Origin: Aquimarina sp. AU474
Lineage (GTDB): Bacteria > Bacteroidota > Bacteroidia > Flavobacteriales > Flavobacteriaceae
Assembly: GCF_900312815.1 (NCBI RefSeq)
Contig: NZ_OMPE01000008.1
Coordinates: forward strand, 558,001 to 622,000
DNA: 64,000 nt
Direction: 5' to 3'
A model generated the notes under the pieces. It worked only from the letters and a program-made list of their open reading frames with translations, did no database searches and was not told the DNA's origin. Shown piece after piece: positions 1-8,293 of the stretch. Each line of letters starts with the position of its first letter. Position 1 is the stretch's first letter. The position numbers and the translations under genes are program-made.

Positions 1-180
1 CAAGGGAAGTACCCTAAGATTACTTATATATATTGGCGGAATCATAAATGCTATAATCGCCAAAGAAGTAGTTAATCTGTTTTCTGCTTGAATAACCATA
101 GTGAAGATTAACAACACAAAAATCCAAATACTAATGTTTTGAATCAATTTATTATCTATCCAAGAGTCTAATTTTGACAT
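1..180 (-). CDS. Partial membrane protein, probably sensor histidine kinase N-terminus
   Basis: The frame opens at the ATG at 178-180 on the minus strand and runs off the window edge after 60 codons. The visible part begins MSKLDSWIDNKLIQN and contains two hydrophobic stretches (about residues 16-29 and 37-52), ending in IYISNLRVLPL. That N-terminal pattern, with a membrane segment followed by a short NLxxLP-like linker, resembles the membrane regions of flavobacterial LytS-type histidine kinases, but no kinase motif is inside the window. It is divergent from the ABC exporter genes beginning at 569, which would suit a sensor of membrane stress. The membrane location is clear; the kinase identity is inference. 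Confidence 0.45.
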   Translation of the reverse strand, partial: MSKLDSWIDNKLIQNISIWIFVLLIFTMVIQAENRLTTSLAIIAFMIPPIYISNLRVLPL

Positions 181-568
181 TCTATTCAATTAAAATTATA
201 ATCAAAGATAGATTTTGCTTGCAATAACTTAGTTTTTTTATGATGAAAGATATAAGTTCTTGTTTAAACGGTTCTTTTTTCATGATGACCTAGCCCTTTC
301 CTATTATCACGTATTCTAACCTATTGATCATTCTTTTTTTACTCCGTCGATATTATAAAAGACTTTTGATGTATTCATAACCAAAAAACTCTTTAATAAT
401 GAAATTACTAGTGATATTAATAACCATGTTAACCTGTACGATTCAAAAGAATATAGCTACACTTTATCAAACAGATTATAAAGTCGATATAGAATGTGTT
501 GAAAAAATAGAGAGTACTCTACATCACAAATAATATCAATGCATCTATTGTAACATTAAATAATACAA
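181..568. other. Intergenic region between divergent genes
   Basis: A 388-base AT-rich gap between the minus-strand membrane protein and the plus-strand ABC ATPase. It must hold both promoters, but I could not find a clean TTTG-N19-TAnnTTTG match. The only coding candidate is a 44-codon frame at 399-533. No RNA gene or long repeat was seen. Confidence 0.5.
399..533 (+). CDS. Possible small exported peptide or gene remnant (44 aa)
   Basis: ATG at 399 opens a 44-codon frame beginning MKLLVILITMLTCTIQKN and ending TLHHK. The first 17 residues look like a short signal peptide or lipoprotein leader, with a Cys at position 13, followed by a polar tail. It stops 35 bases before the ABC ATPase start. 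It may be the surviving 5' end of a decayed secreted protein, a small real peptide, or chance. I recognise no family. Confidence 0.25.
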   Translation: MKLLVILITMLTCTIQKNIATLYQTDYKVDIECVEKIESTLHHK

Positions 569-1432
569 ATGAAATTAGAAATACAAAATGTATCAAAAAG
601 ATACCAAAGAAATAGATATGGTTTGAAAGATTTTTCAATCACCATAGAAAAGGGAATTCTAGGCTTATTAGGTCCAAACGGAGCAGGAAAATCAACTTTA
701 CTTAAAATGATAGCAACGGTAAACAAACCCAGTGATGGCATCATAAGTTTAAACAAAAATAATATTGCAAAAGACGCTAATTATATGCGAAAACAGTTAG
801 GGTTCTTGCCTCAAGATTTTGGTGTATACCCTAACCTAAATGCTTATGAGTTTTTAGAATACATGGCAGCCATGAAAGGAATCGGTGGACCAAATCTTAA
901 ACCCAGGATACATCAACTGCTAGAAGGTTTAAATCTCATTGATACCGCTAAAAAACCAATTGGCACCTACTCTGGCGGAATGAAGCAACGTATTGGTATA
1001 GCACAAGCATTACTCAATAGCCCTAAGATTATAATATTTGATGAACCAACTGTTGGTTTGGATCCAGAAGAGCGTGTACGTTTTAGGAATCTAATTTCGG
1101 ATTTGGCGAATGATTGTATCGTAATCCTTTCTTCACATATTGTTTCGGATATAGATACCATAGCAGATCAAGTAGCAGTTATGAAAAATGGAACCTTAAT
1201 TACTCATGGTAATCAAGAAAACATTATTAGCAATGTACATGACAAAGTATATGAAACTAGTATCAAAAAAGAAGAGTTAGGCACATTTAAACTAAATCAT
1301 ATAGTCGTAAGCACTTCTAGAAAAAACGAAAACCTCCTAGTACGCTATATCACTACTGCACCCATTGCAAATTCGATACGACAAGTAGCCACATTAGAGG
1401 ATGCGTATTTATACTTAACTAAAAACAATTAA
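569..1432 (+). CDS. ABC transporter ATP-binding protein
   Basis: ATPase subunit of an ABC-2-like exporter on the cytoplasmic face of the inner membrane. The 287-residue protein has Walker A GPNGAGKST (residues 35-43), Q-loop near LGFLPQDFG, signature YSGGMKQR (about 134-141), Walker B IIIFDEP (about 153-159) and a switch histidine in SSHIVSD. About 75 residues follow the nucleotide-binding domain and look like the small C-terminal regulatory extension of drug or bacteriocin exporter ATPases. The start ATG is followed by the family-typical MKLEIQNVSKRY. It is two bases upstream of a tiny membrane protein and 134 bases upstream of the permease, so the three probably form one operon. The substrate cannot be read from sequence. 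Confidence 0.93.
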   Translation: MKLEIQNVSKRYQRNRYGLKDFSITIEKGILGLLGPNGAGKSTLLKMIATVNKPSDGIISLNKNNIAKDANYMRKQLGFLPQDFGVYPNLNAYEFLEYMAAMKGIGGPNLKPRIHQLLEGLNLIDTAKKPIGTYSGGMKQRIGIAQALLNSPKIIIFDEPTVGLDPEERVRFRNLISDLANDCIVILSSHIVSDIDTIADQVAVMKNGTLITHGNQENIISNVHDKVYETSIKKEELGTFKLNHIVVSTSRKNENLLVRYITTAPIANSIRQVATLEDAYLYLTKNN

Positions 1433-1434
1433 AC

Positions 1435-1554
1435 ATGAAAAAGTTGCCTAATAAGAAAACCGTATTACAACTATCTGTAGTAACACTAATATTTATAATT
1501 GTCATTCTTGCATTTCTTAAAAAAGTACATATAGGAATCTATAACGCTCATTAA
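1435..1554 (+). CDS. Small single-pass membrane peptide in ABC operon (39 aa)
   Basis: ATG at 1435 begins two bases after the ATPase stop codon, and the stop at 1552-1554 is 12 bases before the permease start. The 39-residue product has a basic N-terminus (MKKLPNKKT), one hydrophobic segment of about 18 residues, then KKVHIGIYNAH, so it should be a single-span inner-membrane peptide. Tight placement between the two subunits suggests a small accessory subunit or an assembly peptide. No known family is recognised, and the frame could also be a fortuitous spacer. Confidence 0.5.
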   Translation: MKKLPNKKTVLQLSVVTLIFIIVILAFLKKVHIGIYNAH

Positions 1555-1566
1555 CACAGATCAATC

Positions 1567-3111
1567 ATGAAACCTTTTACAACTATTATAAAACTAGATT
1601 ATTTACAACGAACCCGAAGCTATTCATTTTTGATTACACTTTGTGCAAGCCTGGCAATTGCATATACGTTTGTTCCAGAACCAAATGCTAATTACTCCAC
1701 TATTAGAATCGCAGATTACGTAGGAGTTTACAATTCGGCTTGGTTTGGTTATGTAACCGCTATAATGACTAGTGCTTTTTTATCGCTAATTGGATTTTAT
1801 CTCATAAATAGCAGTATTAAAACAGACATAGACAATCGTGTGGGCCACATCATTGCTGCAACAAGGATTAGCAATTTTTCTTACCTATTATCAAAAGTGA
1901 TCAGTAATTTTTTGGTGTTGTTAACTATCGTAGGTACTGTATTTGGAATGAGCATTCTATTATTCTTTTTATATAACGATGGATTTTCATTTTATCTCAT
2001 TCAATTTATAAAACCATACGTACTTATAACATGTCCTGCTATGTTTATTGTAGCAGTTATAGCAGTAGTTTTTGAAGTTGTTTTTGAGAAATATACTATT
2101 CTTCAAAACATACTATTTTTCTTTCTTTTTTCCCTTTTGGCACTATTTTCTCCTAAGAACGAAAATCAATATGCATTAGATCTATTTGGTAATAAAACGG
2201 TATTACATCAAATGGAAAATGAAGTTAGAACCATTACCAATTCTGATCAAACAACAAAGTTATCAATTGGTTATGTATTAGGTAATGTAAAAAAGGCCAA
2301 CACTTTTGAGTTTAATGGTGTAGATTTCTCTACCAGTTTTATTATAAGCAGATTTGTGTGGATATTAATAGGTATAGGGATTATTGTGGGCATAACTCCA
2401 TTATTTCATAGATTTAAGAGAAAAGAAAATAATAACACAAAAGAAACTGCTGTAGTTCAAAAACGACTTAGAATCAAAGAAGTATTATTATCTGTCCTAC
2501 CAAAGACTAATGAGAATTATGGGGTTTTACCATTATTAAGAACTGAATTCTTACTTCTATTTAGAAAAGGTAAAAAATGGTTATGGATTATAAATATCAT
2601 TGGGATGGTTCTATTATCTATATTACCTATAAAAGTAGCTCATCAAATGGTGTTACCTATCCTATGGTTTATACAAGTACATAGGATATCAGATATTACT
2701 ACTAGAGAAATAACTAATAATGTACATTACTTTACATTCACTTCATATAAGCCAATTGCTAGGTTATTGGTATCAAAAATAAGTAGTGCCATTATATTAC
2801 TACTTTGTCTAGCTACACCTCTATTACTCAGAGTAGGGTTATTATCTAATTTCTCATTGGTAATAGCAATTGTCTTAGGAGCTTCTTTTATCGTAATGAC
2901 AGCCGCTTTACTTGGCGTGTTATTTAAAGGAAAAAAACTATTTGAAGTTCTATTTTTCATGATCACCTATGCCAATATTAACGGTATTTTGTTTCTAGAT
3001 TATTTTGGAGGCTTTGAGCATACTAACTTTTATATAATAAGACTAGCTACTTTGGTAATGTTATTAGGATGTAGTAGTTTTTTACTAAGAAGATATCAAT
3101 TAAAGAAATAA
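1567..3111 (+). CDS. ABC transporter permease
   Basis: Membrane subunit paired with the ATPase at 569-1432. The 514-residue protein has about 12 hydrophobic segments in two halves joined by a charged linker near residues 285-320 (HRFKRKENNN...). The N-terminal cytosolic stretch TIIKLDYLQRTRSYSF is typical of ABC-2 permeases, where an amphipathic helix docks on the ATPase. The second half repeats this pattern (LLRTEFLLLFRKGKKWLW), so the protein looks like an internal duplication carrying both half-permeases. The export substrate is unknown; the divergent putative sensor at 1-180 suggests a regulated export or stress function. Family-level identity is firm, substrate is open. Confidence 0.85.
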   Translation: MKPFTTIIKLDYLQRTRSYSFLITLCASLAIAYTFVPEPNANYSTIRIADYVGVYNSAWFGYVTAIMTSAFLSLIGFYLINSSIKTDIDNRVGHIIAATRISNFSYLLSKVISNFLVLLTIVGTVFGMSILLFFLYNDGFSFYLIQFIKPYVLITCPAMFIVAVIAVVFEVVFEKYTILQNILFFFLFSLLALFSPKNENQYALDLFGNKTVLHQMENEVRTITNSDQTTKLSIGYVLGNVKKANTFEFNGVDFSTSFIISRFVWILIGIGIIVGITPLFHRFKRKENNNTKETAVVQKRLRIKEVLLSVLPKTNENYGVLPLLRTEFLLLFRKGKKWLWIINIIGMVLLSILPIKVAHQMVLPILWFIQVHRISDITTREITNNVHYFTFTSYKPIARLLVSKISSAIILLLCLATPLLLRVGLLSNFSLVIAIVLGASFIVMTAALLGVLFKGKKLFEVLFFMITYANINGILFLDYFGGFEHTNFYIIRLATLVMLLGCSSFLLRRYQLKK

Positions 3112-3150
3112 ACATCTCTAATTGATACCTGGTACTCATATAAAAAATCA

Positions 3151-3480
3151 TCAGTTTGCAATTTTCCCATAATTTTCATTTACTCTAATAACATGATTAA
3201 CAGCCAATAAAAGCAATGTCGTTATGATAATAAATATGGGAGTTTTAGGAATCTCAAAACTAATAGATCCCGTAGTATTACCTAAATATATAAAAGTCAA
3301 AAATGTTATTCCCGTCACTAAAAGTGTACAAGCAATCAAAACGGACTTAAAAGACCACCAAAGTGATGATTTTTTTACGTTTTTCTGATTTTCAATAGTA
3401 TGCATCAGATTGTTTAAAAAATCGTCTGATGTTTCTATTGTACTTTTCTGAATGATTTTTTTTAATTGATCATCTTTCAT
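3151..3480 (-). CDS. Probable anti-sigma factor-like membrane protein
   Basis: A 109-residue protein with a cytosolic N-terminal segment of about 40 residues (MKDDQLKKIIQKSTIETSDDF) followed by two transmembrane helices (about 47-67 and 77-95). Its start codon overlaps the stop of the ECF sigma factor gene by four bases (ATGA), so the two are translationally coupled. Sigma plus a downstream small membrane protein is the classic sigma/anti-sigma arrangement, with the cytosolic N-terminus as the likely sigma-binding part. It lacks an obvious zinc-binding HxxxCxxC motif. The anti-sigma role is inferred from context and topology. Confidence 0.6.
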   Translation of the reverse strand: MKDDQLKKIIQKSTIETSDDFLNNLMHTIENQKNVKKSSLWWSFKSVLIACTLLVTGITFLTFIYLGNTTGSISFEIPKTPIFIIITTLLLLAVNHVIRVNENYGKIAN

Positions 3481-4049
3481 AATAATTGTTTTAAATCTTT
3501 TCCTAATAATTGTTTTAAATGAAAACCAATATTCTCTCTCCCTCTATGTAAATCTACTTTTATTTTAGAGGGTTTAAAAGAAGTGATGACCTCAATTTCT
3601 TTAATACTCAATTCGCATAAATAAAAAAGTCTTAATAATAAGGCTTCATCCGGGCGAAGCTTTTGTAATGCCAAATTAATATACTTCCTTTGGTCTTGTT
3701 CCTCCATCAAATCCTTCTTTTCTGAAGTGATGTTAAAGGTATCATCTATAGCATCCACAGATATATTTTGTTTTCGCTTTTTTAATTCGTTATAGCTGGT
3801 GTTTACTACAATTCTGTATAGCCAAGTAGAAAATGATGCTTTAAATTTAAAGGTATTCAACTTACGATACACTTTTATAAAAACATCTTGTAAAACGTCT
3901 TCTGCAATGACAGCATCTTTCAAAATAGACTGCGCAAGCGAAAGTGATACATCTTTATGCTTGTAAACAAGTTGTCTAAAAGCAGTTGCATCACCTTCGT
4001 TGATCTTTCGGATTAGTTCATAATCCTCACTTAGCGGGTTACTTTTCAA
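3477..4049 (-). CDS. ECF-type RNA polymerase sigma factor
   Basis: A 190-residue sigma-70 family protein of the extracytoplasmic-function group. Region 2 is clear (LKDAVIAEDVLQDVFIKVY, then FSTWLYRIVVNTSYNELKK, the -10 recognition helix), and region 4 near residues 125-175 contains the helix-turn-helix around LSIKEIEVITSFKPSKIKV. It starts inside the last codons of the upstream DUF6249-like gene (11-base overlap) and overlaps the downstream anti-sigma-like gene by four bases. The three genes therefore form one translationally coupled unit that probably senses envelope state. Flavobacterial ECF sigmas normally autoregulate, but no promoter could be assigned. Confidence 0.92.
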   Translation of the reverse strand: MKSNPLSEDYELIRKINEGDATAFRQLVYKHKDVSLSLAQSILKDAVIAEDVLQDVFIKVYRKLNTFKFKASFSTWLYRIVVNTSYNELKKRKQNISVDAIDDTFNITSEKKDLMEEQDQRKYINLALQKLRPDEALLLRLFYLCELSIKEIEVITSFKPSKIKVDLHRGRENIGFHLKQLLGKDLKQLL

Positions 4050-4368
4050 GTTTTTTTCTTATAAAATGTGCAACCACTAATCCCGCAGCTCCAAAAATCA
4101 AAATAGTTCCCCAAACCAGTAAATCCATAGTGTCTTCAGTTAATTGCATTGTTGTAAAAATCGAAGAAACTAATAATCCTATTCCTAATCCAAATACAAT
4201 ACATCCAATGTCTAGATACTTAAACTTATTGAGCCCTTGTTCTAGATACAAACCTTTTTCAATCATGGCTTTTTTAGTCAAGTACGTATATCTTGCGATA
4301 ATAAGTACTACAAGTATAATTGCTAATCCCATTATACCAACTGCTAATATTTCGTTTAATTCTTTCAT
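4039..4368 (-). CDS. DUF6249-like small membrane protein
   Basis: A 109-residue protein with three hydrophobic segments (about residues 8-27, 53-72 and 82-101) separated by short charged loops (TYLTKKAMIEKGLYLEQG). This three-helix layout and its position as first gene of a sigma/anti-sigma operon match the DUF6249 family common in Flavobacteriia, from memory of that family. Its 3' end overlaps the sigma-factor start. It may be a second membrane partner controlling sigma activity. Function is not established. Confidence 0.6.
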   Translation of the reverse strand: MKELNEILAVGIMGLAIILVVLIIARYTYLTKKAMIEKGLYLEQGLNKFKYLDIGCIVFGLGIGLLVSSIFTTMQLTEDTMDLLVWGTILIFGAAGLVVAHFIRKKLEK

Positions 4369-4379
4369 GTTTTTATATT

Positions 4380-5507
4380 TTAAAAGTGTTCTCCAATTAG
4401 TTTTTCTATTCTGTTAAGTAAAGGAAATAAATTATTTGAATTTCCGAAGATTACAAATCCATATTTTTGATCAGGAATAAACATAGTATATGCCTGAAAG
4501 TCATGATTATTTCCTGTATGCAAATGCATTAATCCATATGGTGTAGGCTTTTGTGCAAAACCCAGTCCCCAACCTGTTTGCCCTGTTTCTTTTAGTAGTT
4601 TACTATCCGGCTTAAAATGATTGTGTTCTTTTAGCATTTCATCACGAGTAGATTCCTTTATGTTTTTTGGGTTCATTATCTCGATCAAGAACAAAGCATA
4701 ATCCTGTGCATCACTTTGTAAACTATATCCTGGACCAACTTTCTTATCTCTATGAATCTCCATATTCATCTTACCATCCATATGGCCTCTAGACACATGT
4801 TTTTCTAACACATCATTCCAGGTGTAAAAAGATCTGTCCATTCCGATAGGGTTGGCCGCTTTTTTAAGAAATAAAGTATCCAAGGCACTCCCCCATCCTA
4901 TACCTAATTTGGTGCCTAGTGCAGCACCAAGGTGCTGGTACGCTTCTCCAGAATATGAAAAATCAGTACCTGGTTTAAAAGCTATTTTAATTGGTTTTCC
5001 CTTTACCCAATTAGGTATTCCGGTTCCATGAGAAAGGATAGTACGAGGAGTAAGTGTTTTGTAATCGTCTAGAGAATTTGGATCAATTGCTTGTTTGGTG
5101 GCTTCTGCACCTATGGCCATTTCTAAATAGGGAAATATAGGTTTGTCTAGATCAAATTCTCCCTCTTCAACCATTTTCATTACAAAATAAGCAAATAGTG
5201 GTTTAGAGAGGGATGCCCCTTCAAAAATAGTCTCGCTGCTTACAGGATCTTGCGTTTTAATATTTTTTACTCCAAATGTTTTATGGTAAGCAATTTTATA
5301 ATCATTCACTATAGCAATAGAAATTCCTGGTATTTGCAGGGAGTCCATTGTTTTTTTGATTAAGGTATTCAATATTGATGTCGAAATCTTACTTCCGTTT
5401 GGTACGGTTATATATTCTGTTTTATTTTGACTAAAACCAGTTTCTGAAATACACACAGTAATCATGACTATGCATAGTTTTATAAATGTCCTTTTTAATT
5501 GATTCAT
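4380..5507 (-). CDS. Serine hydrolase, beta-lactamase class C family
   Basis: A 375-residue exported hydrolase of the class C beta-lactamase/penicillin-binding fold. A signal peptide covers about the first 26 residues (ending near SETGFSQ). The nucleophile motif SxxK is S99-L-S-K102, in a TIFEGASLSK context typical of the family. The Tyr motif appears as YSG (FSYSGEAYQ) rather than YSN, and the third motif as HTG (LHTGNNHDF). These variants are common in esterases and D-aminopeptidases of this clan, so beta-lactam resistance is not implied. It likely acts in the periplasm on esters, peptides or cell-wall fragments. The next minus-strand gene is 11 bases downstream, but no functional link is evident. 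Confidence 0.88.
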   Translation of the reverse strand: MNQLKRTFIKLCIVMITVCISETGFSQNKTEYITVPNGSKISTSILNTLIKKTMDSLQIPGISIAIVNDYKIAYHKTFGVKNIKTQDPVSSETIFEGASLSKPLFAYFVMKMVEEGEFDLDKPIFPYLEMAIGAEATKQAIDPNSLDDYKTLTPRTILSHGTGIPNWVKGKPIKIAFKPGTDFSYSGEAYQHLGAALGTKLGIGWGSALDTLFLKKAANPIGMDRSFYTWNDVLEKHVSRGHMDGKMNMEIHRDKKVGPGYSLQSDAQDYALFLIEIMNPKNIKESTRDEMLKEHNHFKPDSKLLKETGQTGWGLGFAQKPTPYGLMHLHTGNNHDFQAYTMFIPDQKYGFVIFGNSNNLFPLLNRIEKLIGEHF

Positions 5508-5538
5508 CTTTTCAAATTTTAATGTGATTAAACATAGT

Positions 5539-5605
5539 TTTTTGAGCGCTCACATTAATTTGACAAAATGACTTTAGAAAAGGTTACAAAATAATTTTTG
5601 AGCGC
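5539..5605. repeat. Pair of 11-bp direct repeats upstream of serine hydrolase gene
   Basis: TTTTTGAGCGC occurs at 5539-5549 and again at 5595-5605, 56 bases apart, in the gap between the divergent serine hydrolase and sugar dehydrogenase genes. The first copy also contains the 8-base palindrome GAGCGCTC. Such GC-containing words stand out in this AT-rich spacer and could be binding sites for a regulator of one of the flanking genes. This is a visual observation only. Confidence 0.35.
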
Positions 5606-5728
5606 CTTAAAATATTCAAAGCCTACTCCTGTTTATAGGTTATCACACTATCTGTAAGTTTGCATAACAATAAATCCTAAAAGTATTGGTTATCAATAGA
5701 TAGGATATAATATTTAAATACACATTAC

Positions 5729-6862
5729 ATGGATAAGATAGCTAAAGGTATTGGTATTCTTCTTGTTTTATTTTTATTGTTTTATTGTTCTAGTGATGAT
5801 ACTACTTCACCCAATCCAGACCCTGATCCCAACCCAACAGATGCAACGACAACAATTATAAGCACACTAAGTGTACCGTGGGAAATTGTATGGGGGCCGG
5901 ATAATTTTTTATGGGTTACAGAACGTGGTGGAAGAATTAGTAGAGTTAATCCAGATACAGGTGAACAACAAGAACTATTGACAGTAAGCGAAGTTGAACA
6001 AGTACAAGAAAGCGGTTTATTGGGAATGGTACTTCATCCTAATTTTGACAATAATCCTTTTGTGTATGTAGTATATACCTATCAAGGTACCAGCGGTTTA
6101 TTAGAACGTTTAGTACGTTTTACCTATGCAAATAACACTTTATCTGATCAAATTACTTTATTAGAAGATATTCCTGCAAATTCTGTACATAATGGTTCTA
6201 GATTATTAATTACTTCAGACTTACATCTTTTAATGACTACTGGCGATGCAGGTAATACTAATTTATCACAAAACTTGAACTCTCTGGCTGGAAAAGTGTT
6301 AAGAATAAACCTTGATGGAAGCATCCCTAGTGACAACCCAATTACCGGAAGTTATGTGTATAGTTTTGGTCATAGAAATCCACAAGGAATGGTAATACAT
6401 CCTAATGGCAATATATACAGCTCTGAACATGGTCCCAGTAACGATGACGAAATCAATCAAATAGTAGCTGGTTCTAATTATGGATGGCCTAATGTTATGG
6501 GGGTTATAGATACGCCTAATGAGGAAGCCTTTGCTGCAGGAACAAATGTAACAGAATCAATTTTTAACTGGACTCCAACCATTGCACCTTCTGATTTGGT
6601 ATACTATTCAGGAAACGGAATCCCAGAATGGACCAATAAGTTCTTAATGACAGTACTAAAGGATCAAAAAATAATAGCACTCACTCTTAGTGATGATGGT
6701 AGTACGATTACTCAAGAAGAATCTTTTTTTACGGATGATTTTGGACGCCTTAGAGATATTGCTATTTCTCCAGGAGGGCGCATTTTTATTGCAACCAATG
6801 GTAATTCGTATGGAGATACGAGTAACACACATCAAATTATAGAAATTAATAGGATTCCATAA
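5729..6862 (+). CDS. PQQ-dependent sugar dehydrogenase (GSDH family) lipoprotein
   Basis: A 377-residue protein with a lipoprotein signal (FLLFYCSSDD, lipidated Cys about residue 20) and an acidic proline-rich linker (DPDPNPT), followed by a glucose/sorbosone dehydrogenase beta-propeller. Recognisable family segments are LGMVLHPNF, VHNGSRLLI (the expected catalytic His region), FGHRNPQGM and SEHGPSNDDEIN. Family members oxidise sugars using pyrroloquinoline quinone and pass electrons to the respiratory chain, though many Bacteroidota members are uncharacterised. The protein should be anchored in the envelope. It converges with the transhydrogenase-like gene with no bases between the two stop codons. 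Substrate is unknown. Confidence 0.88.
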   Translation: MDKIAKGIGILLVLFLLFYCSSDDTTSPNPDPDPNPTDATTTIISTLSVPWEIVWGPDNFLWVTERGGRISRVNPDTGEQQELLTVSEVEQVQESGLLGMVLHPNFDNNPFVYVVYTYQGTSGLLERLVRFTYANNTLSDQITLLEDIPANSVHNGSRLLITSDLHLLMTTGDAGNTNLSQNLNSLAGKVLRINLDGSIPSDNPITGSYVYSFGHRNPQGMVIHPNGNIYSSEHGPSNDDEINQIVAGSNYGWPNVMGVIDTPNEEAFAAGTNVTESIFNWTPTIAPSDLVYYSGNGIPEWTNKFLMTVLKDQKIIALTLSDDGSTITQEESFFTDDFGRLRDIAISPGGRIFIATNGNSYGDTSNTHQIIEINRIP

Positions 6863-8287
6863 TTAGATCATTTCACCAGCTTTTTTTATTTTTTTGCCTG
6901 CTAGATTACCCAGGCCATCATAACTCGCATATTTATATAAATCATGTAATGTTGGGTAGTTAAATACAGTACCAATAAGGTTATCCAAGGTTTTTTCTTC
7001 TCTTACGAGTTCCATACCGTAGTGAATAAGCTCGGTAGCCATATACCCTATTATGTGTACTCCCAAAATCACTTTTGTGTTTTTATTAAATATCAATTTA
7101 AGATATCCATTATCATTATCCCCCATGATCATCCCTCTAGCAGTATCTCTAAAATAGCTATACCCCACTCCATAATCAATTTTGTCATCAATTGCTTGTT
7201 GTTCGGTTATACCGACCATAGATACTTCGGGTACGGTATAAATTCCATATGGAAATATATCAGTAAGGGATTCTAAATCTGCAGTATCAAACATATGTGT
7301 TACTGCAATACGACCTTGCTCCATACTTGTACTTGCCAAAGCAGGAAAACCAATTACATCACCTACCGCATAAATATTGGGAATATTGGTTTGAAACTTT
7401 TCATTGACTAAAACAGTTTCTCTTTTTCCCGTTTCAAGACCAATTTGGTCACAGTTTAGTCCCTTAATACGCCCACTTCGACCTGCTGCAAACAAAAACA
7501 TATCTACATTTAATACCTCGCCAGACTTTAAAGTCAATCGTAACGGTTTTTCTTCATTTTCAGGTAACTCAAACCCCGAAATAGAATTATTAAACAGGAT
7601 TTTGATATCATTCTTTCTCATTTGATCCACGAGAGCTTCGGATACTTCGGTATCTAAAAATCCTAGAATTTTATCTCTATCATTAACAATAAAAGTCTTT
7701 ACTCCCATGGCCCCAAAAATAGTAGCATATTCACACCCAATAACTCCAGCACCCAAAACACATATAGATTTAGGAAAATGCTTGATACTCAGTATTGTAT
7801 CAGAATCTAAAATACGTTTATTATCAAAAGGAATATTTTTGGGGTGATACGGATAAGAACCTGTGGCAATAAGAATATGTTTGCCATATATGATTTCTTC
7901 TATAGCACCTGATATTTTTATTCGATTTTGGTCTACAAAACTGGCGAACCCCTCAAAAACCTCTATGCCATGCTTCTTGAGGTTATATTTTACAATTTTG
8001 TGCATATGATTAGTAACCACATTTTTTCGATATAGAAAATCATGTACTCCGGTTTCTCTACCCACTTTTTTATCTACTCCAAAAACTCCTTTTTGATATA
8101 TCCCCGATAGATACAATGCAGTTTCTTTAAGCGTTTTAGATGGTAACGTACCTGTTTGTACGCCTGCGCCACCATATTTATCTTCTTTCTCTATTAAAGC
8201 AACTTTATGTCCAAAATATGCTGCCTTTACAGCTGCTTTTTCTCCCGCTGGCCCAGAACCAATAACGATAAGATCAAATTTTTTCAT
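6863..8287 (-). CDS. sthA: SthA-like soluble pyridine nucleotide transhydrogenase
   Basis: A 474-residue FAD-dependent enzyme of the pyridine nucleotide-disulfide oxidoreductase family. It has the N-terminal FAD motif GSGPAGEKAA, a central NAD(P) motif GAGVIGCEYATIFGAMG, the FAD segment NIYAVGDVIGFPALAS and a C-terminal dimerisation domain. Similarity to E. coli SthA is strong around SYPYHP, DSDTILS and GVIGCEYA. At the redox-active disulfide position, where lipoamide dehydrogenases have CxxxxC, this protein reads GAGVQTGTLPSK, so both cysteines are missing. That rules out disulfide chemistry and supports hydride transfer between NADH and NADPH. It starts six bases after the upstream cyclase stop, so the two are probably co-transcribed. 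Confidence 0.88.
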   Translation of the reverse strand: MKKFDLIVIGSGPAGEKAAVKAAYFGHKVALIEKEDKYGGAGVQTGTLPSKTLKETALYLSGIYQKGVFGVDKKVGRETGVHDFLYRKNVVTNHMHKIVKYNLKKHGIEVFEGFASFVDQNRIKISGAIEEIIYGKHILIATGSYPYHPKNIPFDNKRILDSDTILSIKHFPKSICVLGAGVIGCEYATIFGAMGVKTFIVNDRDKILGFLDTEVSEALVDQMRKNDIKILFNNSISGFELPENEEKPLRLTLKSGEVLNVDMFLFAAGRSGRIKGLNCDQIGLETGKRETVLVNEKFQTNIPNIYAVGDVIGFPALASTSMEQGRIAVTHMFDTADLESLTDIFPYGIYTVPEVSMVGITEQQAIDDKIDYGVGYSYFRDTARGMIMGDNDNGYLKLIFNKNTKVILGVHIIGYMATELIHYGMELVREEKTLDNLIGTVFNYPTLHDLYKYASYDGLGNLAGKKIKKAGEMI

Positions 8288-8293
8288 ATCATC

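Noticed and set aside
4130..4417. 95-codon plus-strand frame opposite the DUF6249-like gene
   Set aside because: The minus-strand frame has helices and overlaps the sigma gene as expected for an operon; this one is its shadow.
4380..5507. Serine hydrolase as a beta-lactamase resistance gene
   Set aside because: YSN is replaced by YSG and the third motif is HTG; the wider esterase/peptidase group fits as well.
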